Source: Bacteroidota bacterium
GTDB lineage: Bacteria > Bacteroidota > Bacteroidia > Chitinophagales > Chitinophagaceae
Length of the DNA stretch: 64,000 bases
Direction: 5' to 3'
NCBI GenBank assembly: GCA_947487525.1
Contig: CANKWR010000003.1
Coordinates: 1-64,000, forward strand
Each line of letters begins with the position of its first letter. The stretch's first letter is position 1. Below, piece by piece: positions 47,901-56,600 of this stretch. The translations under genes were made by a program, and so were the position numbers. Below the pieces are notes generated by a model, which worked only from the letters and a program-made list of their open reading frames with translations, was not told the origin of the DNA and ran no database searches.

Positions 47901-48500
47901 TTAGGATTTCTTTTGCTCATTTCTTTTTGCAATTTCATCTCTGATATCAATAGCGCGCATATAGTCCTCTTGTTCCAAAACTTCATTTAACAATTCATTC
48001 AATTCATTGATAGATAAGATTGACAAGTCACTTGCGTTGTTGCTGAGCGGTGTATCACTAAATGAAGTGGGGTTAGTGTCGGTTTCGTTCGTGTCAATTT
48101 CATTGCCTGCCTTGTCTAATACACTTGCATTAACATAAATGGGACATCCAAAGCGAACGGCTAGGGCAAGCGCATCACTGGTTCGACTATCAATTTCGAT
48201 GGTGTCATTGGCAGTGTAACAAACTAGTTTTGAATAAAAAATACCTTCTTGTAAATCTGAGATATATACTTCCTGCAATTGAATATCAAATGCACTCATA
48301 AAGTTTTTCATTAAGTCGTGCGTGAGTGGGCGAGCGGGTTGCATGTTTTCCAAGGCAACTGCTATTGCTTGCGCCTCAAACCCTCCAATCACGATTGGTA
48401 GTCGGCGTGTTCCACCAATTTCACCTAATATAACTGCATAGGAGTTAGATTGGGTAATGCTATGGGAAAGGGCAACAATTTCTAATTCTATCTTTTGCAT
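47901..48500 (-). CDS. Bifunctional nuclease (BFN) family protein with C-terminal UVR motif
   Basis: 199 residues. The N-terminal 135 form a BFN/DUF151 domain (SYAVILGEIGGTRRLPIVIGGFEAQAIAVALE, and the IEIDSRTSDALALAVRFGCPIYV block). An acidic, Asn/Thr-rich linker (NEIDTNETDTNPTSFSDTP) leads to a UvrB/UvrC-type motif (ELNELLNEVLEQEDYMRAIDIRDEIAKR). This pairing is frequent in Bacteroidota. Plant BFN1 has RNase and DNase activity, but bacterial roles are poorly defined. Operon with ispE; a TAAATTTG -7 element lies upstream. Confidence 0.88.
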   Translation of the reverse strand: MQKIELEIVALSHSITQSNSYAVILGEIGGTRRLPIVIGGFEAQAIAVALENMQPARPLTHDLMKNFMSAFDIQLQEVYISDLQEGIFYSKLVCYTANDTIEIDSRTSDALALAVRFGCPIYVNASVLDKAGNEIDTNETDTNPTSFSDTPLSNNASDLSILSINELNELLNEVLEQEDYMRAIDIRDEIAKRNEQKKS

Positions 48501-48516
48501 TGATATATTAATGACA

Positions 48517-48524
48517 CAAATTTA
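48517..48524 (-). promoter_or_regulatory. -7 promoter element of the BFN-ispE operon
   Basis: Minus-strand TAAATTTG (TAnnTTTG), 16 bases before the ATG at 48500. Confidence 0.5.
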
Positions 48525-48534
48525 AAGATAAAAT

Positions 48535-49497
48535 CTATGCGTTGCTCTTAGATTTTAAAATTGCGGCAGTTAAGGCCGGAACCACTTCAAATGCATCTCC
48601 CACTACTCCATAATCGGCAGCCTTAAAGAAAGGGGCTTCCCCATCCTTATTAATCACTACAATGGTTTTGCTTCGGTTGACCCCTGCTAAATGCTGGATA
48701 GCGCCTGAAATGCCAATGGCAATATATAAATTCGGTGCAATTTGAATCCCGGTTTGTCCCACATGTTCATGATGCGGCCTCCAATCAGCGTCAGATACTG
48801 GACGACTACATGCGGTAGAAGCACCCAATGCCTTGGCCAAATCCAATAAAACGCCCCAGTGCTCAGGACCTTTTAAACCACGGCCACCACTTACTACTAA
48901 ACTTGCTTCCGTTAAAGGAACTTCGCCTTGTATTTTATGGACGGATGTGATTTTTAAAGTACTAGATGGAACTGCAACTGCTAATTCATGCACGGTAGCA
49001 ATCGCATCAGATATTACTGTGCCAAAACTATTTTGATTAATAGAAATCACTTTAATGGGTGTACTAATTTCAATAGAGGCAAATGCTTTGCCTGAAAATA
49101 CAGTTTTAGTCACTACAAAACCTGCATCTGTTTTTGGTAAGGCGCAAGCACCTGTAACAATACCAGCGCCCAGTTTTACAGCAACGGCAGGGGCGATGGC
49201 TCTTCCATTTAAATTGTGTGCAAAAATCAAAACTGTTGCGCCAAGTGATTTTGCTGTTTCAGCAACAACGGTTGCATTCACTCTTGCATCAAAACTATTC
49301 AATACAATATTGTTCACATGATGCACTTTATTTGCTCCCCATTTTCCTAAATCAGCCAGGTTATTTTTCACCGTTCCTAACAACAAGGCTTCTGCCGTGG
49401 TGCCCAATTGTTTTGCTATTGTGGCCCCATAGGAAATAGCTTCAAAACTTGCTTTTTTTATTTCTTGTTCGTCTTGGTCAATATATATAAGTACCAT
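48535..49497 (-). CDS. etfA: Electron transfer flavoprotein, alpha subunit
   Basis: FAD-binding half of ETF, which takes electrons from acyl-CoA and other dehydrogenases. The 320 residues end with the FAD domain signature ACSRPVSDADWRPHHEHVGQTGIQIAPNLYIAIGISGAIQHLAG and KTIVVINKDGEAPFFKAADYGVVGDA. VVSGGRGLKGPEHW is the preceding conserved loop. It follows etfB by 37 bases on the same strand. The membrane Fe-S proteins at 2696-4789 are candidates for the downstream acceptor (inference). Confidence 0.94.
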   Translation of the reverse strand: MVLIYIDQDEQEIKKASFEAISYGATIAKQLGTTAEALLLGTVKNNLADLGKWGANKVHHVNNIVLNSFDARVNATVVAETAKSLGATVLIFAHNLNGRAIAPAVAVKLGAGIVTGACALPKTDAGFVVTKTVFSGKAFASIEISTPIKVISINQNSFGTVISDAIATVHELAVAVPSSTLKITSVHKIQGEVPLTEASLVVSGGRGLKGPEHWGVLLDLAKALGASTACSRPVSDADWRPHHEHVGQTGIQIAPNLYIAIGISGAIQHLAGVNRSKTIVVINKDGEAPFFKAADYGVVGDAFEVVPALTAAILKSKSNA

Positions 49498-49534
49498 AAA
49501 ATATAATTAAATGTTGAATGAAATTTTTGAAATA

Positions 49535-50278
49535 TTAAATCACTTTTGCTTCTTCTTTTAAAAGTCGAACCAACTCATCCATATTGTCAGGATCAATTAA
49601 TTTCACACCTGATTTAGCTGGTGGAAGTTCAAAGTTTTTAATATGGGTAGTTGCGTTGGTTACCGATGCTTCAACCACTTTTAACGGTTTGGTTCTTGCA
49701 GCCATAATCCCCCTCATATTCGGAATTCTTTGTTCTGCCATTCCTTTTTGACAACTGATAATGGCTGGAAAATTTAATTCACCTGTTTCTTCACCACCAT
49801 CAATTTCTCTCACTACTTGAAGTGTATTTCCGTTAAGGTCTAATTTTACTGCAGCAGAGATGAAATTTTGATCAAGTAGGGCACAAAGCATTGAACCGAT
49901 ACTCGCACTGTTATAGTCAATGGTTTCTTTTCCTGTTAATATTAAATCATACGATCCTTCTTTAGCAATGGCTGCAATTTCCTGCGCCACAATGAATGAA
50001 TCATTGCTATTATTATTCACGCGAATTGCTTCATCACCACCCAATGCAAGCGCTTTTCTAATGATGGGTTCCGTGTCTGCACCACCTACGGTAATTAAAT
50101 GAATCGTTACCGATGCATCTTTTTCTTTTAATTCAATTGCCTTTACTAATGAGTACCATTCATCATAAGGATTAATGATCCATTGCACTCCGTTTTCATC
50201 TAACTTTGTATTACCTTCGGTAAAAGCAATTTTAGTGGTAGTGTCAGGTGTTTTACTGATACAAACTAAGATCTTCAT
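49535..50278 (-). CDS. etfB: Electron transfer flavoprotein, beta subunit
   Basis: AMP-binding half of ETF. Start placed at ATG 50278 (MKILVCISKTPDTTTKIAF); the ORF track's TTG at 50287 adds only three residues. Signatures: DEWYSLVKAIELKEKD, the ALALGGDEAIRVNN loop, DLILTGKETIDYNSASIGSMLCALL and the final FPAIISCQKGMAEQRIPNMRGIM AMP/recognition region. About 247 residues, as expected. A TATATTTG -7 element lies 47 bases upstream. Confidence 0.94.
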   Translation of the reverse strand: MKILVCISKTPDTTTKIAFTEGNTKLDENGVQWIINPYDEWYSLVKAIELKEKDASVTIHLITVGGADTEPIIRKALALGGDEAIRVNNNSNDSFIVAQEIAAIAKEGSYDLILTGKETIDYNSASIGSMLCALLDQNFISAAVKLDLNGNTLQVVREIDGGEETGELNFPAIISCQKGMAEQRIPNMRGIMAARTKPLKVVEASVTNATTHIKNFELPPAKSGVKLIDPDNMDELVRLLKEEAKVI

Positions 50279-50325
50279 AATAGCCAATTTTGTTTTTTAA
50301 TAAATAGTTGTTTATGCAACTAATG

Positions 50326-50333
50326 CAAATATA
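50326..50333 (-). promoter_or_regulatory. -7 promoter element of etfBA
   Basis: Minus-strand TATATTTG (TAnnTTTG), 47 bases upstream of the etfB ATG, in the divergent gap with the TPR gene. Confidence 0.5.
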
Positions 50334-50372
50334 GGATAGTTTTTTGACCCAAAACATTGATTTTTAGATAGG

Positions 50373-50684
50373 ATGAATAGAATAGAAAAAATATTGGAAT
50401 TTTTAGCCCAACAGCCCCAGGATAACTTCTTAAGACATGCATTGGCATTGGAATACATTAAAATGGGGGAGGATCAGCAAGCCAAGGATTTATTCATTGA
50501 AATTTTAACACAATCTCCTGATTATATTGGTTCTTATTACCATTTAGCAAAAACCTTGGAAAAACTAGCATTGCGCGCAGAAGCGATTGAATGGTATGAA
50601 AAGGGGATGGCTGCCGCAAAATTGGCGAAGGACGATCATTCCTATAGGGAGTTGCAAGGGGCCTATGAGGATCTAGTGTATTAG
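50373..50684 (+). CDS. Small tetratricopeptide-repeat protein
   Basis: 103-residue soluble protein with about two and a half TPR units (FLRHALALEYIKMGEDQQAKDLFIEILTQSPDYIGSYYHLAKTLEKLALRAEAIEWYEKGMAAAK). The alternating small/large pattern at TPR positions 8, 20 and 27 is visible. No signal peptide. Such short TPR proteins mediate protein contacts; the partner is unknown. The stop codon overlaps the stop of the convergent gene by four bases. Confidence 0.8.
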   Translation: MNRIEKILEFLAQQPQDNFLRHALALEYIKMGEDQQAKDLFIEILTQSPDYIGSYYHLAKTLEKLALRAEAIEWYEKGMAAAKLAKDDHSYRELQGAYEDLVY

Positions 50685-51250
50685 TTAAAAGGCAATCGGT
50701 CGCCTAATTTTTTGTCAATCAATAAAAAGAAATCCTCCGGTTTGTAGGTTCTCCATTTTTCAAATTCCATCAATTCAATATACCGGTTCAATTTTTTTTG
50801 TAAAAAATCATGTTGCGCTGCTTGGTGCATGTTCACCATCACTGCCCATCCATTTTCGTCCGCTAATTCTTCATACAACTCTTCATAATAGTCTCTATCC
50901 CCATTGTGAAAATTAAATACATTTTCTCCTATGAGGATAAACTTATAAATGCCTTCATCCATTAGTTTTTCTAAAATTTCTCGCTTTAGGGTCATGATGT
51001 CATTTTCAATGGCATCATTCCACTCTCCAATCATTTCAATAATGGCAAAACCCATTTCATAGTCAGCGTAAATAATTTTCAGGTACAATGTTTTACTCCC
51101 TATTTCATCCCATTGAGGATGAATGTAGTAATTGTATACCGCTTGGGAGAATTCAAACTCGCTATAGGTTTGACCAAAAAAGGGCGATTTTGCGTCTTCT
51201 TCCGCCATATATAAATGACGCCAATGATAATAAGGTTCAATTTCGTGCAT
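50681..51250 (-). CDS. Conserved hypothetical protein
   Basis: 189 residues if started at ATG 51250 (MHEIEPYYHWRHLYMAEEDAKSPFFG); the ORF track's start two codons upstream is a TTG. I recognise no domain. It is acidic and aromatic-rich, with KTLYLKIIYADYEMGFAIIEMIGEWNDAIENDI and a histidine-containing middle (VFNFHNGDRDYYEELYEEL). It is likely cytoplasmic, with no membrane segment. It begins right after the stop of the upstream kinase-like gene on the same strand, so the two are probably cotranscribed. Confidence 0.7.
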   Translation of the reverse strand: MHEIEPYYHWRHLYMAEEDAKSPFFGQTYSEFEFSQAVYNYYIHPQWDEIGSKTLYLKIIYADYEMGFAIIEMIGEWNDAIENDIMTLKREILEKLMDEGIYKFILIGENVFNFHNGDRDYYEELYEELADENGWAVMVNMHQAAQHDFLQKKLNRYIELMEFEKWRTYKPEDFFLLIDKKLGDRLPFN

Positions 51251-51256
51251 GCCCAA

Positions 51257-52108
51257 TTACTTTTCTTGCTGATGGTAAACGAGTAAGCCCTCCATGGTGG
51301 ATTTAATTATTTTCCCGATTTCAAGTTCGTAAGCGGTTGCCAATTGTTTAATCACATCCCTGAATACAAAAGCCACGGAACCTGCAAAATGAATAGGGTG
51401 CAACCAGGATTCATTTAATTTATTTAAATGGGCAAAAAAGAAATCGTTGATGCCGTCTTCAATTATATTTTCAATCATGTAATGGCCACGGTGCTCAGAT
51501 AAAAATTGTGCGAAGGAAGCCATGTACCTATTGGGGAGCGGTTGCTTATAAATGGCATCTAAAATTTGGTCCTTACTTATTTGATATTTGCTTTCAAATG
51601 AATGCAATAATTCCTCATCAAAGGTTTGGTATAAATAATATTGCAATACTTTTTTCCCTAAATAGGCACCGCTTCCTTCATCTCCCAAAACATAGCCAAG
51701 GCCTGGACTACTTTTAATAATTTTCTTTCCATTATAATATCCTGTATTGGAGCCAGTACCTAAAATACAGGCAACGCCTTTATGGTGTTGACAAGTCGCA
51801 CGTGCAACGGCTACTAAATCGGTTTGAATATCTAATTTGGCTTTTGAAAAAACAGTTTTCAATGCTTTTTTTATGGATGCCACATTTAAGGGGTTACTTA
51901 ACCCTGTCCCATAAAAGTAGACTGCATCAATGATTTTGGGGTCAATCTTTTTCTGGAAACCCTTTTGAATTGTTTCAATTATCTGGGTCGTTGTCAAAAA
52001 ATAGGGGCTAATCCCAATAGTGGTAATTGTTTTTTTTTGCTTTCCTACAACAACAGTCCATTGGCATTTGGTAGCGCCACTATCGGCGATGATATAATTG
52101 TTTCGCAT
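51257..52108 (-). CDS. N-acetylglucosamine kinase-like protein (BadF/BadG/BcrA/BcrD ATPase family)
   Basis: 283-residue actin-fold sugar kinase. Phosphate 1 loop IIADSGATKCQWTVV at the N terminus, VACILGTGSNTGYYNGKKI as phosphate 2 and GLGYVLGDEGSGAYLGKKVL as the linking block, as in human NAGK and Bacteroidota BadF-like proteins. It lacks the ROK zinc motif. The likely role is recycling of amino sugars from cell-wall turnover; other acceptors are possible. The downstream hypothetical overlaps its reading limits, so they form an operon. Confidence 0.83.
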   Translation of the reverse strand: MRNNYIIADSGATKCQWTVVVGKQKKTITTIGISPYFLTTTQIIETIQKGFQKKIDPKIIDAVYFYGTGLSNPLNVASIKKALKTVFSKAKLDIQTDLVAVARATCQHHKGVACILGTGSNTGYYNGKKIIKSSPGLGYVLGDEGSGAYLGKKVLQYYLYQTFDEELLHSFESKYQISKDQILDAIYKQPLPNRYMASFAQFLSEHRGHYMIENIIEDGINDFFFAHLNKLNESWLHPIHFAGSVAFVFRDVIKQLATAYELEIGKIIKSTMEGLLVYHQQEK

Positions 52109-52170
52109 GGGTAAATTCTTGTGTGTGAAAATAACCTTTTTAGTGTAATTTTAGCCGATAGAATATAAAC

Positions 52171-53742
52171 ATGCAAGAAAATAACAAATCAAATTGGTTT
52201 ACGCCCTTCTCTTATGCGATTGTATTAATTATTGGGCTAGGCATTGGACTTTTTTTTAAGGGAAATTTTTCCCTACAAAGTTTAAAAATGAATGGGGCGA
52301 GTCCAATACAAGAAATATTGGATTTGGTGAAAACAAAGTATGTTGAACAAACAAATGAGGATAGTTTAAATATGCAATTGGCCAATTATTATTTAGCACA
52401 ATTAGATCCTCACTCAGTATATATAGCGCCTTCGGAGTTGACGGATGTAAATGAGCAATTAATGTCCAATTTTAAAGGCATAGGCATTGAGTTTCAGCAA
52501 TACCGGGATAGTATATTTGTTTCCTATGTGATGAAAGGAGGACCTGCTGAAAAAGCGGGATTAAAACTTGGGGACATTTTATTAAAGGCGGATGATTCAA
52601 TTCAAATATCAGGTAAAAAATGGGAGGCCGATCAAATTAGAGCAAAAATCAAGGGTCCGGATAATACTAAGGTAAAACTCCAAATTTTATCGGGTAAAAC
52701 TACCAGGGAGTTGGTGATTACGAGGGGCAATGTGGCTGTTTCATCTGTGGACGCTTCTTATCAAATACAACCAGGCGTGGGCTATATACGAATTAATAAA
52801 TTTGCAGACAGAACTTATGAAACATTTATGCAAGCTTTGGAGCCACTCATCAAGGACAGTGTTAAATCATTGGTGATTGACTTAAGGGGCAATAGCGGTG
52901 GTTTGCTTTCAGAAGCGGTTGCCATTGCGGACGAACTCATTCCTGGAAATAAATTATTGGTGTATACCGAGGGAGCGCATTCTCCCAAAACAGTATACAA
53001 TAGCAAAAGAGAAGGCTTGTTTGAACAAGGGGCTATCACCATTTGGATGGATGAGTCCTCGGCATCCGCTAGTGAGGTATTGGCAGGCGCTTTGCAGGAT
53101 TGGGATAGGGCTACTATTATTGGAAGAATGTCCTATGGTAAGGGCTTGGTGCAACAGCAATTCAGATTATCTAATGGGGGTGCGGTAAGAATTACGACCG
53201 CCAAGTATTTCACCCCTTTAGGCAGAAACATACAAAGACCTTATGAGCAGGGCAAAATAGCGTATGAGCATGATTTTATGAATCGAATTCAAGCCGATGC
53301 AATGGGCAAGCAAGATACCGCTGCTAAAGGAAAAGCATATAGAACGCCCAAGGGACATTTAGTGTATGGTGGGGGAGGTATTTATCCGGATAAGTGGATC
53401 AAACCCAATTCGATTATGTTGGATGCTGCCTATCGCAATATTTGGGAACAAAGTTTGCTGAATGATTTTGTTTTGCATTGGTATTTAGCCGAGCAACAAA
53501 ATATTAAAAAGTTCAAGAATACAAAGGAGTTATTAAATGGGTATCAAAAAGTGGACTTGTGGAGTCCCTTGGTCAAGTTTGCCAATCCAGCGCAAAAAAA
53601 CCAATTGAAGTTATTGGAAAAAAGCAAAGTGCAAATTCAGCATCAAATGCTTGCCTTAATTGCTAGAATGCAATGGTATAAGCAAGGATATTATGAAGTG
53701 CAGAATACTTTGGATCCTCAATTAACGGAAATGTTGCCTTAA
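52171..53742 (+). CDS. C-terminal processing peptidase, CtpA type (S41)
   Basis: 523-residue membrane-anchored periplasmic protease: one N-terminal hydrophobic segment (FSYAIVLIIGLGIGLFF), a short N-terminal domain, PDZ (about 85-170; GIGIEFQQYRDSIFVSYVMKGGPAEKAGLKLGD), and the S41 core with Ser-Lys dyad in DESSASASEVLAGALQDW and YGKGLVQQQF. The C-terminal part continues as a helical tail. Shorter than the Prc-type protease at 10887, so the window encodes both S41 classes. Upstream TAATTTTA is a near match to the -7 element. A terminator follows. Confidence 0.92.
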   Translation: MQENNKSNWFTPFSYAIVLIIGLGIGLFFKGNFSLQSLKMNGASPIQEILDLVKTKYVEQTNEDSLNMQLANYYLAQLDPHSVYIAPSELTDVNEQLMSNFKGIGIEFQQYRDSIFVSYVMKGGPAEKAGLKLGDILLKADDSIQISGKKWEADQIRAKIKGPDNTKVKLQILSGKTTRELVITRGNVAVSSVDASYQIQPGVGYIRINKFADRTYETFMQALEPLIKDSVKSLVIDLRGNSGGLLSEAVAIADELIPGNKLLVYTEGAHSPKTVYNSKREGLFEQGAITIWMDESSASASEVLAGALQDWDRATIIGRMSYGKGLVQQQFRLSNGGAVRITTAKYFTPLGRNIQRPYEQGKIAYEHDFMNRIQADAMGKQDTAAKGKAYRTPKGHLVYGGGGIYPDKWIKPNSIMLDAAYRNIWEQSLLNDFVLHWYLAEQQNIKKFKNTKELLNGYQKVDLWSPLVKFANPAQKNQLKLLEKSKVQIQHQMLALIARMQWYKQGYYEVQNTLDPQLTEMLP

Positions 53743-53766
53743 GCAAGGTAAAAACAGCGCGATATC

Positions 53767-53811
53767 TGAGGATAATCAGTTTTTATACTGATTATCCTCA
53801 TTTTGTTTTTG
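53767..53811 (+). terminator. Terminator after ctpA-like gene
   Basis: TGAGGATAATCAGT, loop TTTTAT, ACTGATTATCCTCA, then TTTTGTTTTT. 14-bp perfect stem. Confidence 0.82.
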
Positions 53812-53898
53812 CCCAAGAGCGCCGATTTTTGAATCCCTTATTCAAGTCTAGTGGTCGCAATTGGCAATGAGGAGGTTTGATGTCCTAACTAAACTATT

Positions 53899-54270
53899 AT
53901 GAATAAGGAAATAATATTACAGGAAATTGATTCGATGATTCGAACCTTGGATTTTATTCAAGAGCAACAATCCTATATTAAGCTTAAGTTAAGTAGTTTA
54001 TTAGATCATTTGGTTAAGTATAATTTGCTTGATTGGGCGGAGGAATTACAACAGGAAATTTTAAAAAGGGAAACAGCGGTACAACTTTTAAAAAGAGACC
54101 TGATTCAATATTCAAATCAAGTTAAAAATAATAAACCGGTTCAGGATATAATTGATGCAACTATGGCAACAAGCTATAGAAAATACAAACAACAAGTAGG
54201 GTATATTGAATCGAAATTTTTTGGTTGGAAAAAAATGGTCAATGAGCAGTTCGATGATGCGCTTAATTAA
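53899..54270 (+). CDS. Hypothetical helical protein
   Basis: 123 residues, no recognised domain. The composition (Leu, Lys, Glu, Gln) and heptad-like spacing in EEQLQQEILKRETAVQLLKRDLIQ-type stretches suggest a mostly alpha-helical, possibly coiled-coil, cytoplasmic protein; no signal peptide or membrane segment. Its 3' end overlaps the convergent REC-CRP gene by 8 bases. It could belong functionally to that two-component locus, but only position supports this. Confidence 0.65.
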   Translation: MNKEIILQEIDSMIRTLDFIQEQQSYIKLKLSSLLDHLVKYNLLDWAEELQQEILKRETAVQLLKRDLIQYSNQVKNNKPVQDIIDATMATSYRKYKQQVGYIESKFFGWKKMVNEQFDDALN

Positions 54271-55321
54271 ACAAGTTTAATAGTTTCGATGCATCTAGAA
54301 TGGTGATTTTACCCTCTTTAATTTCAATTAGTTTTTCTGCTTTAAAGTCGCTAAGTGTTCGAATTAAGCTTTCGGTTGCGGTACCTGCAATATTAGCTAA
54401 ATCATCTCTGGAAATAGACATTGAAAAATGCAACTCATCTTCCTTGGCATATTTCTTTTTTAATGTTAGCAATGCATCGGCCACTCTTTTTCTAAGGCTA
54501 TGGTAAGCAAGTGCAACCAATTGTTGTTCTTTCTCTGCAATATTATTGGCTAAAAGCTTAATTACTTTTAACGCTATTTCCTGGTTGGTTGTTAATAATA
54601 GTTCAAATTCTTTTCTTGGAATTACTCGAATCGAAGATTCTTCTAGGGTTTCAGCAAACTCTTCGTAATTTTTATTTTCAATAAGTGGGATATGTCCAAA
54701 AAAATCACCTGCCGACAACAAACTGGTGATTAGTTCTTTTCCACCATCGCTGGTTTTAAATATTTTTACTTTCCCGGCTTGTATATAATAAAGTTTATTG
54801 GGATGTTGTCCTTCCGAATAAATGGTTTGTTTTTTCTTGTATTCAATTACATCGTGATTTTCCAAGGTCTTGTGCATAGCATCTTTATTGCCAAGGTCCG
54901 AGATAATTTGATTCCAGGTTTCAATCGCTTTTCCACCGTGATTTTGTTGCATCTTCACTTTCTCAAATCTTATTCTAATTGCATTAAGTAGTTCTGATTC
55001 GGAAAAAGGTTTTGTGATATAATCATCCGCACCCATTTCCATCCCTTTTCTAAGATCAGTTCTTTCGCTTTTGGCACTTAAAAAAATAAAGGGGATATGT
55101 TGCAAACTAGGGTTTTTATTGAAAATTTGAAACACACCATAACCGTCCAGTACGGGCATCATAATGTCGCATATAATTAAATCAGGAGGATTGGCAATGG
55201 CTATTTCAACACCAATTTTCCCATTTTCAGCTGTGACAATTTCGTAGTTGGCTAAAGCTAATATTTCAGCTGTATTATCTCTTAATGCTTCATTGTCTTC
55301 AATTAGTAGTATTTTTTTCAT
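54263..55321 (-). CDS. Response regulator: receiver domain fused to a CRP/FNR-type cNMP-binding and HTH domain
   Basis: 352-residue DNA-binding regulator. Receiver domain (1-120) with acidic pocket IEDNE, phosphoacceptor Asp in DLIICDIMMP (about 53) and Lys in YITKPFSE (about 104). A linker leads to a cNMP-binding domain (about 160-275; YSEGQHPNKLYYIQAGKVKIF...LLSAGDFFGHIPLIEN) and a Crp-type winged helix (FSMSISRDDLANIAGTATESLIRTLSDF). Transcription factors with REC joined to CAP are known in Bacteroidota. It is the partner of the histidine kinase just upstream (gap 12 bases), which is disrupted here. Confidence 0.9.
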   Translation of the reverse strand: MKKILLIEDNEALRDNTAEILALANYEIVTAENGKIGVEIAIANPPDLIICDIMMPVLDGYGVFQIFNKNPSLQHIPFIFLSAKSERTDLRKGMEMGADDYITKPFSESELLNAIRIRFEKVKMQQNHGGKAIETWNQIISDLGNKDAMHKTLENHDVIEYKKKQTIYSEGQHPNKLYYIQAGKVKIFKTSDGGKELITSLLSAGDFFGHIPLIENKNYEEFAETLEESSIRVIPRKEFELLLTTNQEIALKVIKLLANNIAEKEQQLVALAYHSLRKRVADALLTLKKKYAKEDELHFSMSISRDDLANIAGTATESLIRTLSDFKAEKLIEIKEGKITILDASKLLNLFN

Positions 55322-55333
55322 AACATTCGTATT

Positions 55334-56552
55334 TTATTCGAAGCGTGTTTTTATTTTGCTAGGGTAGTTGATTGTAAATGTGCTTCCGTTTTCCAATTCA
55401 CTTGTATATTGAATCGTACCATTTAATAAGTCAATATATCTGCCAACGATATGTAATCCCAATCCGGTTCCCTGAATATTCGCAACATTGGTTGCTCTGA
55501 AAAATCGTTCAAATAAATGTACCTGATCAATGGTAGGGATGCCAATGCCTTTATCTGAAAATTTAAGTTGTGTATTGTCGTTTTTAATTTCACTTTCAAT
55601 GGTAATTGTTGAATTTTCAGGAGAAAATTTAATTGCATTGGATAAAAGGTTAATCACTACATGTTTAAGTAAATTACTATCAGAGTATGTAATGGGTGAT
55701 CCGACATGGGTATATTGTATATGTTGTCCAGGTTTTAACAATACATTCATTTCGTATATAATATTACTTATGAATTGGATTAGGTCAAATGAGTCAGGAT
55801 TCACTTCTACTTTTCCTTCTTCAATTCTACCGAGGGATAAAAATTCATTTAAGATATCGGTAAGGGATTTTACAGAAGATTTTATTCTGTCAATATGCTT
55901 ATCCCTTTTTGGTTGATCTTCGGTAGTACTGTATTTCGACAATAAGGAGATAGAGGAGAGGATAGTGCTTAAAGGAGTTCTAAATTCATGAGAAGCCATT
56001 GAAACAAATCGTGATTTAAGGTCATTTACTTCCTTCTCTTTTTTTTAGTAAAACAGTGAGTACTTCTTTGGAGGCCTCTAATTCATTAAGTAAATTTTTT
56101 AGTTCAGTGGTTCTATTTTCTACTTGTTCTTCTAAATTTGAGTTTAATTTTTTTATTTCCTCATTGGTAGTTGCTAAATCGGCCTGTTGCTTAAGAATTT
56201 TTTCTTCATTTTGTTTTCGCATTGTAATATCAGCAATATAGGCAATCACAAATTGTTCTTCATCTGTTTTGAAATGGCCGAGACTCACTTCGACAGGGAA
56301 TTCAGTACCGTCTTTTTTTAATGCAGACAATGTCATCCCCAATCCCATTCCTCTTGCTTTTGGATCATGTGCATATCCTTCACGGTAACCTACATGATGT
56401 TGGTGGTATCTTTGGGGGATTAATTTTTCGAGTACTTCACCTGTGACGGGTGCTGATGTATATCCAAATAAATTATTGGCAAAGTGATTGGATAACACAA
56501 TAATGCCATTTTTATCAACCAAAATAATGCCTAATGAAGCTGAATTAAACAA
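55334..56552 (-). pseudogene. PAS-domain histidine kinase split by a frameshift
   Basis: Two ORF-track entries (55334-55999 and 56022-56552) are halves of one gene. The first half encodes a PAS domain (SASLGIILVDKNGIIVLSNHFANNLFG...EFPVEVSLGHF) and a coiled coil that ends KEVLTVLLKKREGSK-stop. Removing one A from the A8 run at 56039-56046 restores LLKKEKEVNDLKSRFVSMASHEFRTP, the H-box region of the second half, which also has N box (VVINLLSNAIKFSPE), G1 (SDKGIGIP) and G2 (GTGLGLHIV). Upstream of the first-half ORF the same frame runs back through INTDIRFEALFNSASLG to a TAA at 56580-56582, with MQEPPI-stop before it. Either a mutation, an assembly error, or expression by slippage on the A tract. 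The response regulator after it is intact. Confidence 0.85.
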
Positions 56553-56600
56553 TGCCTCAAACCTGATATCCGTATTAATTTAAATAGGGGGTTCTTGCAT

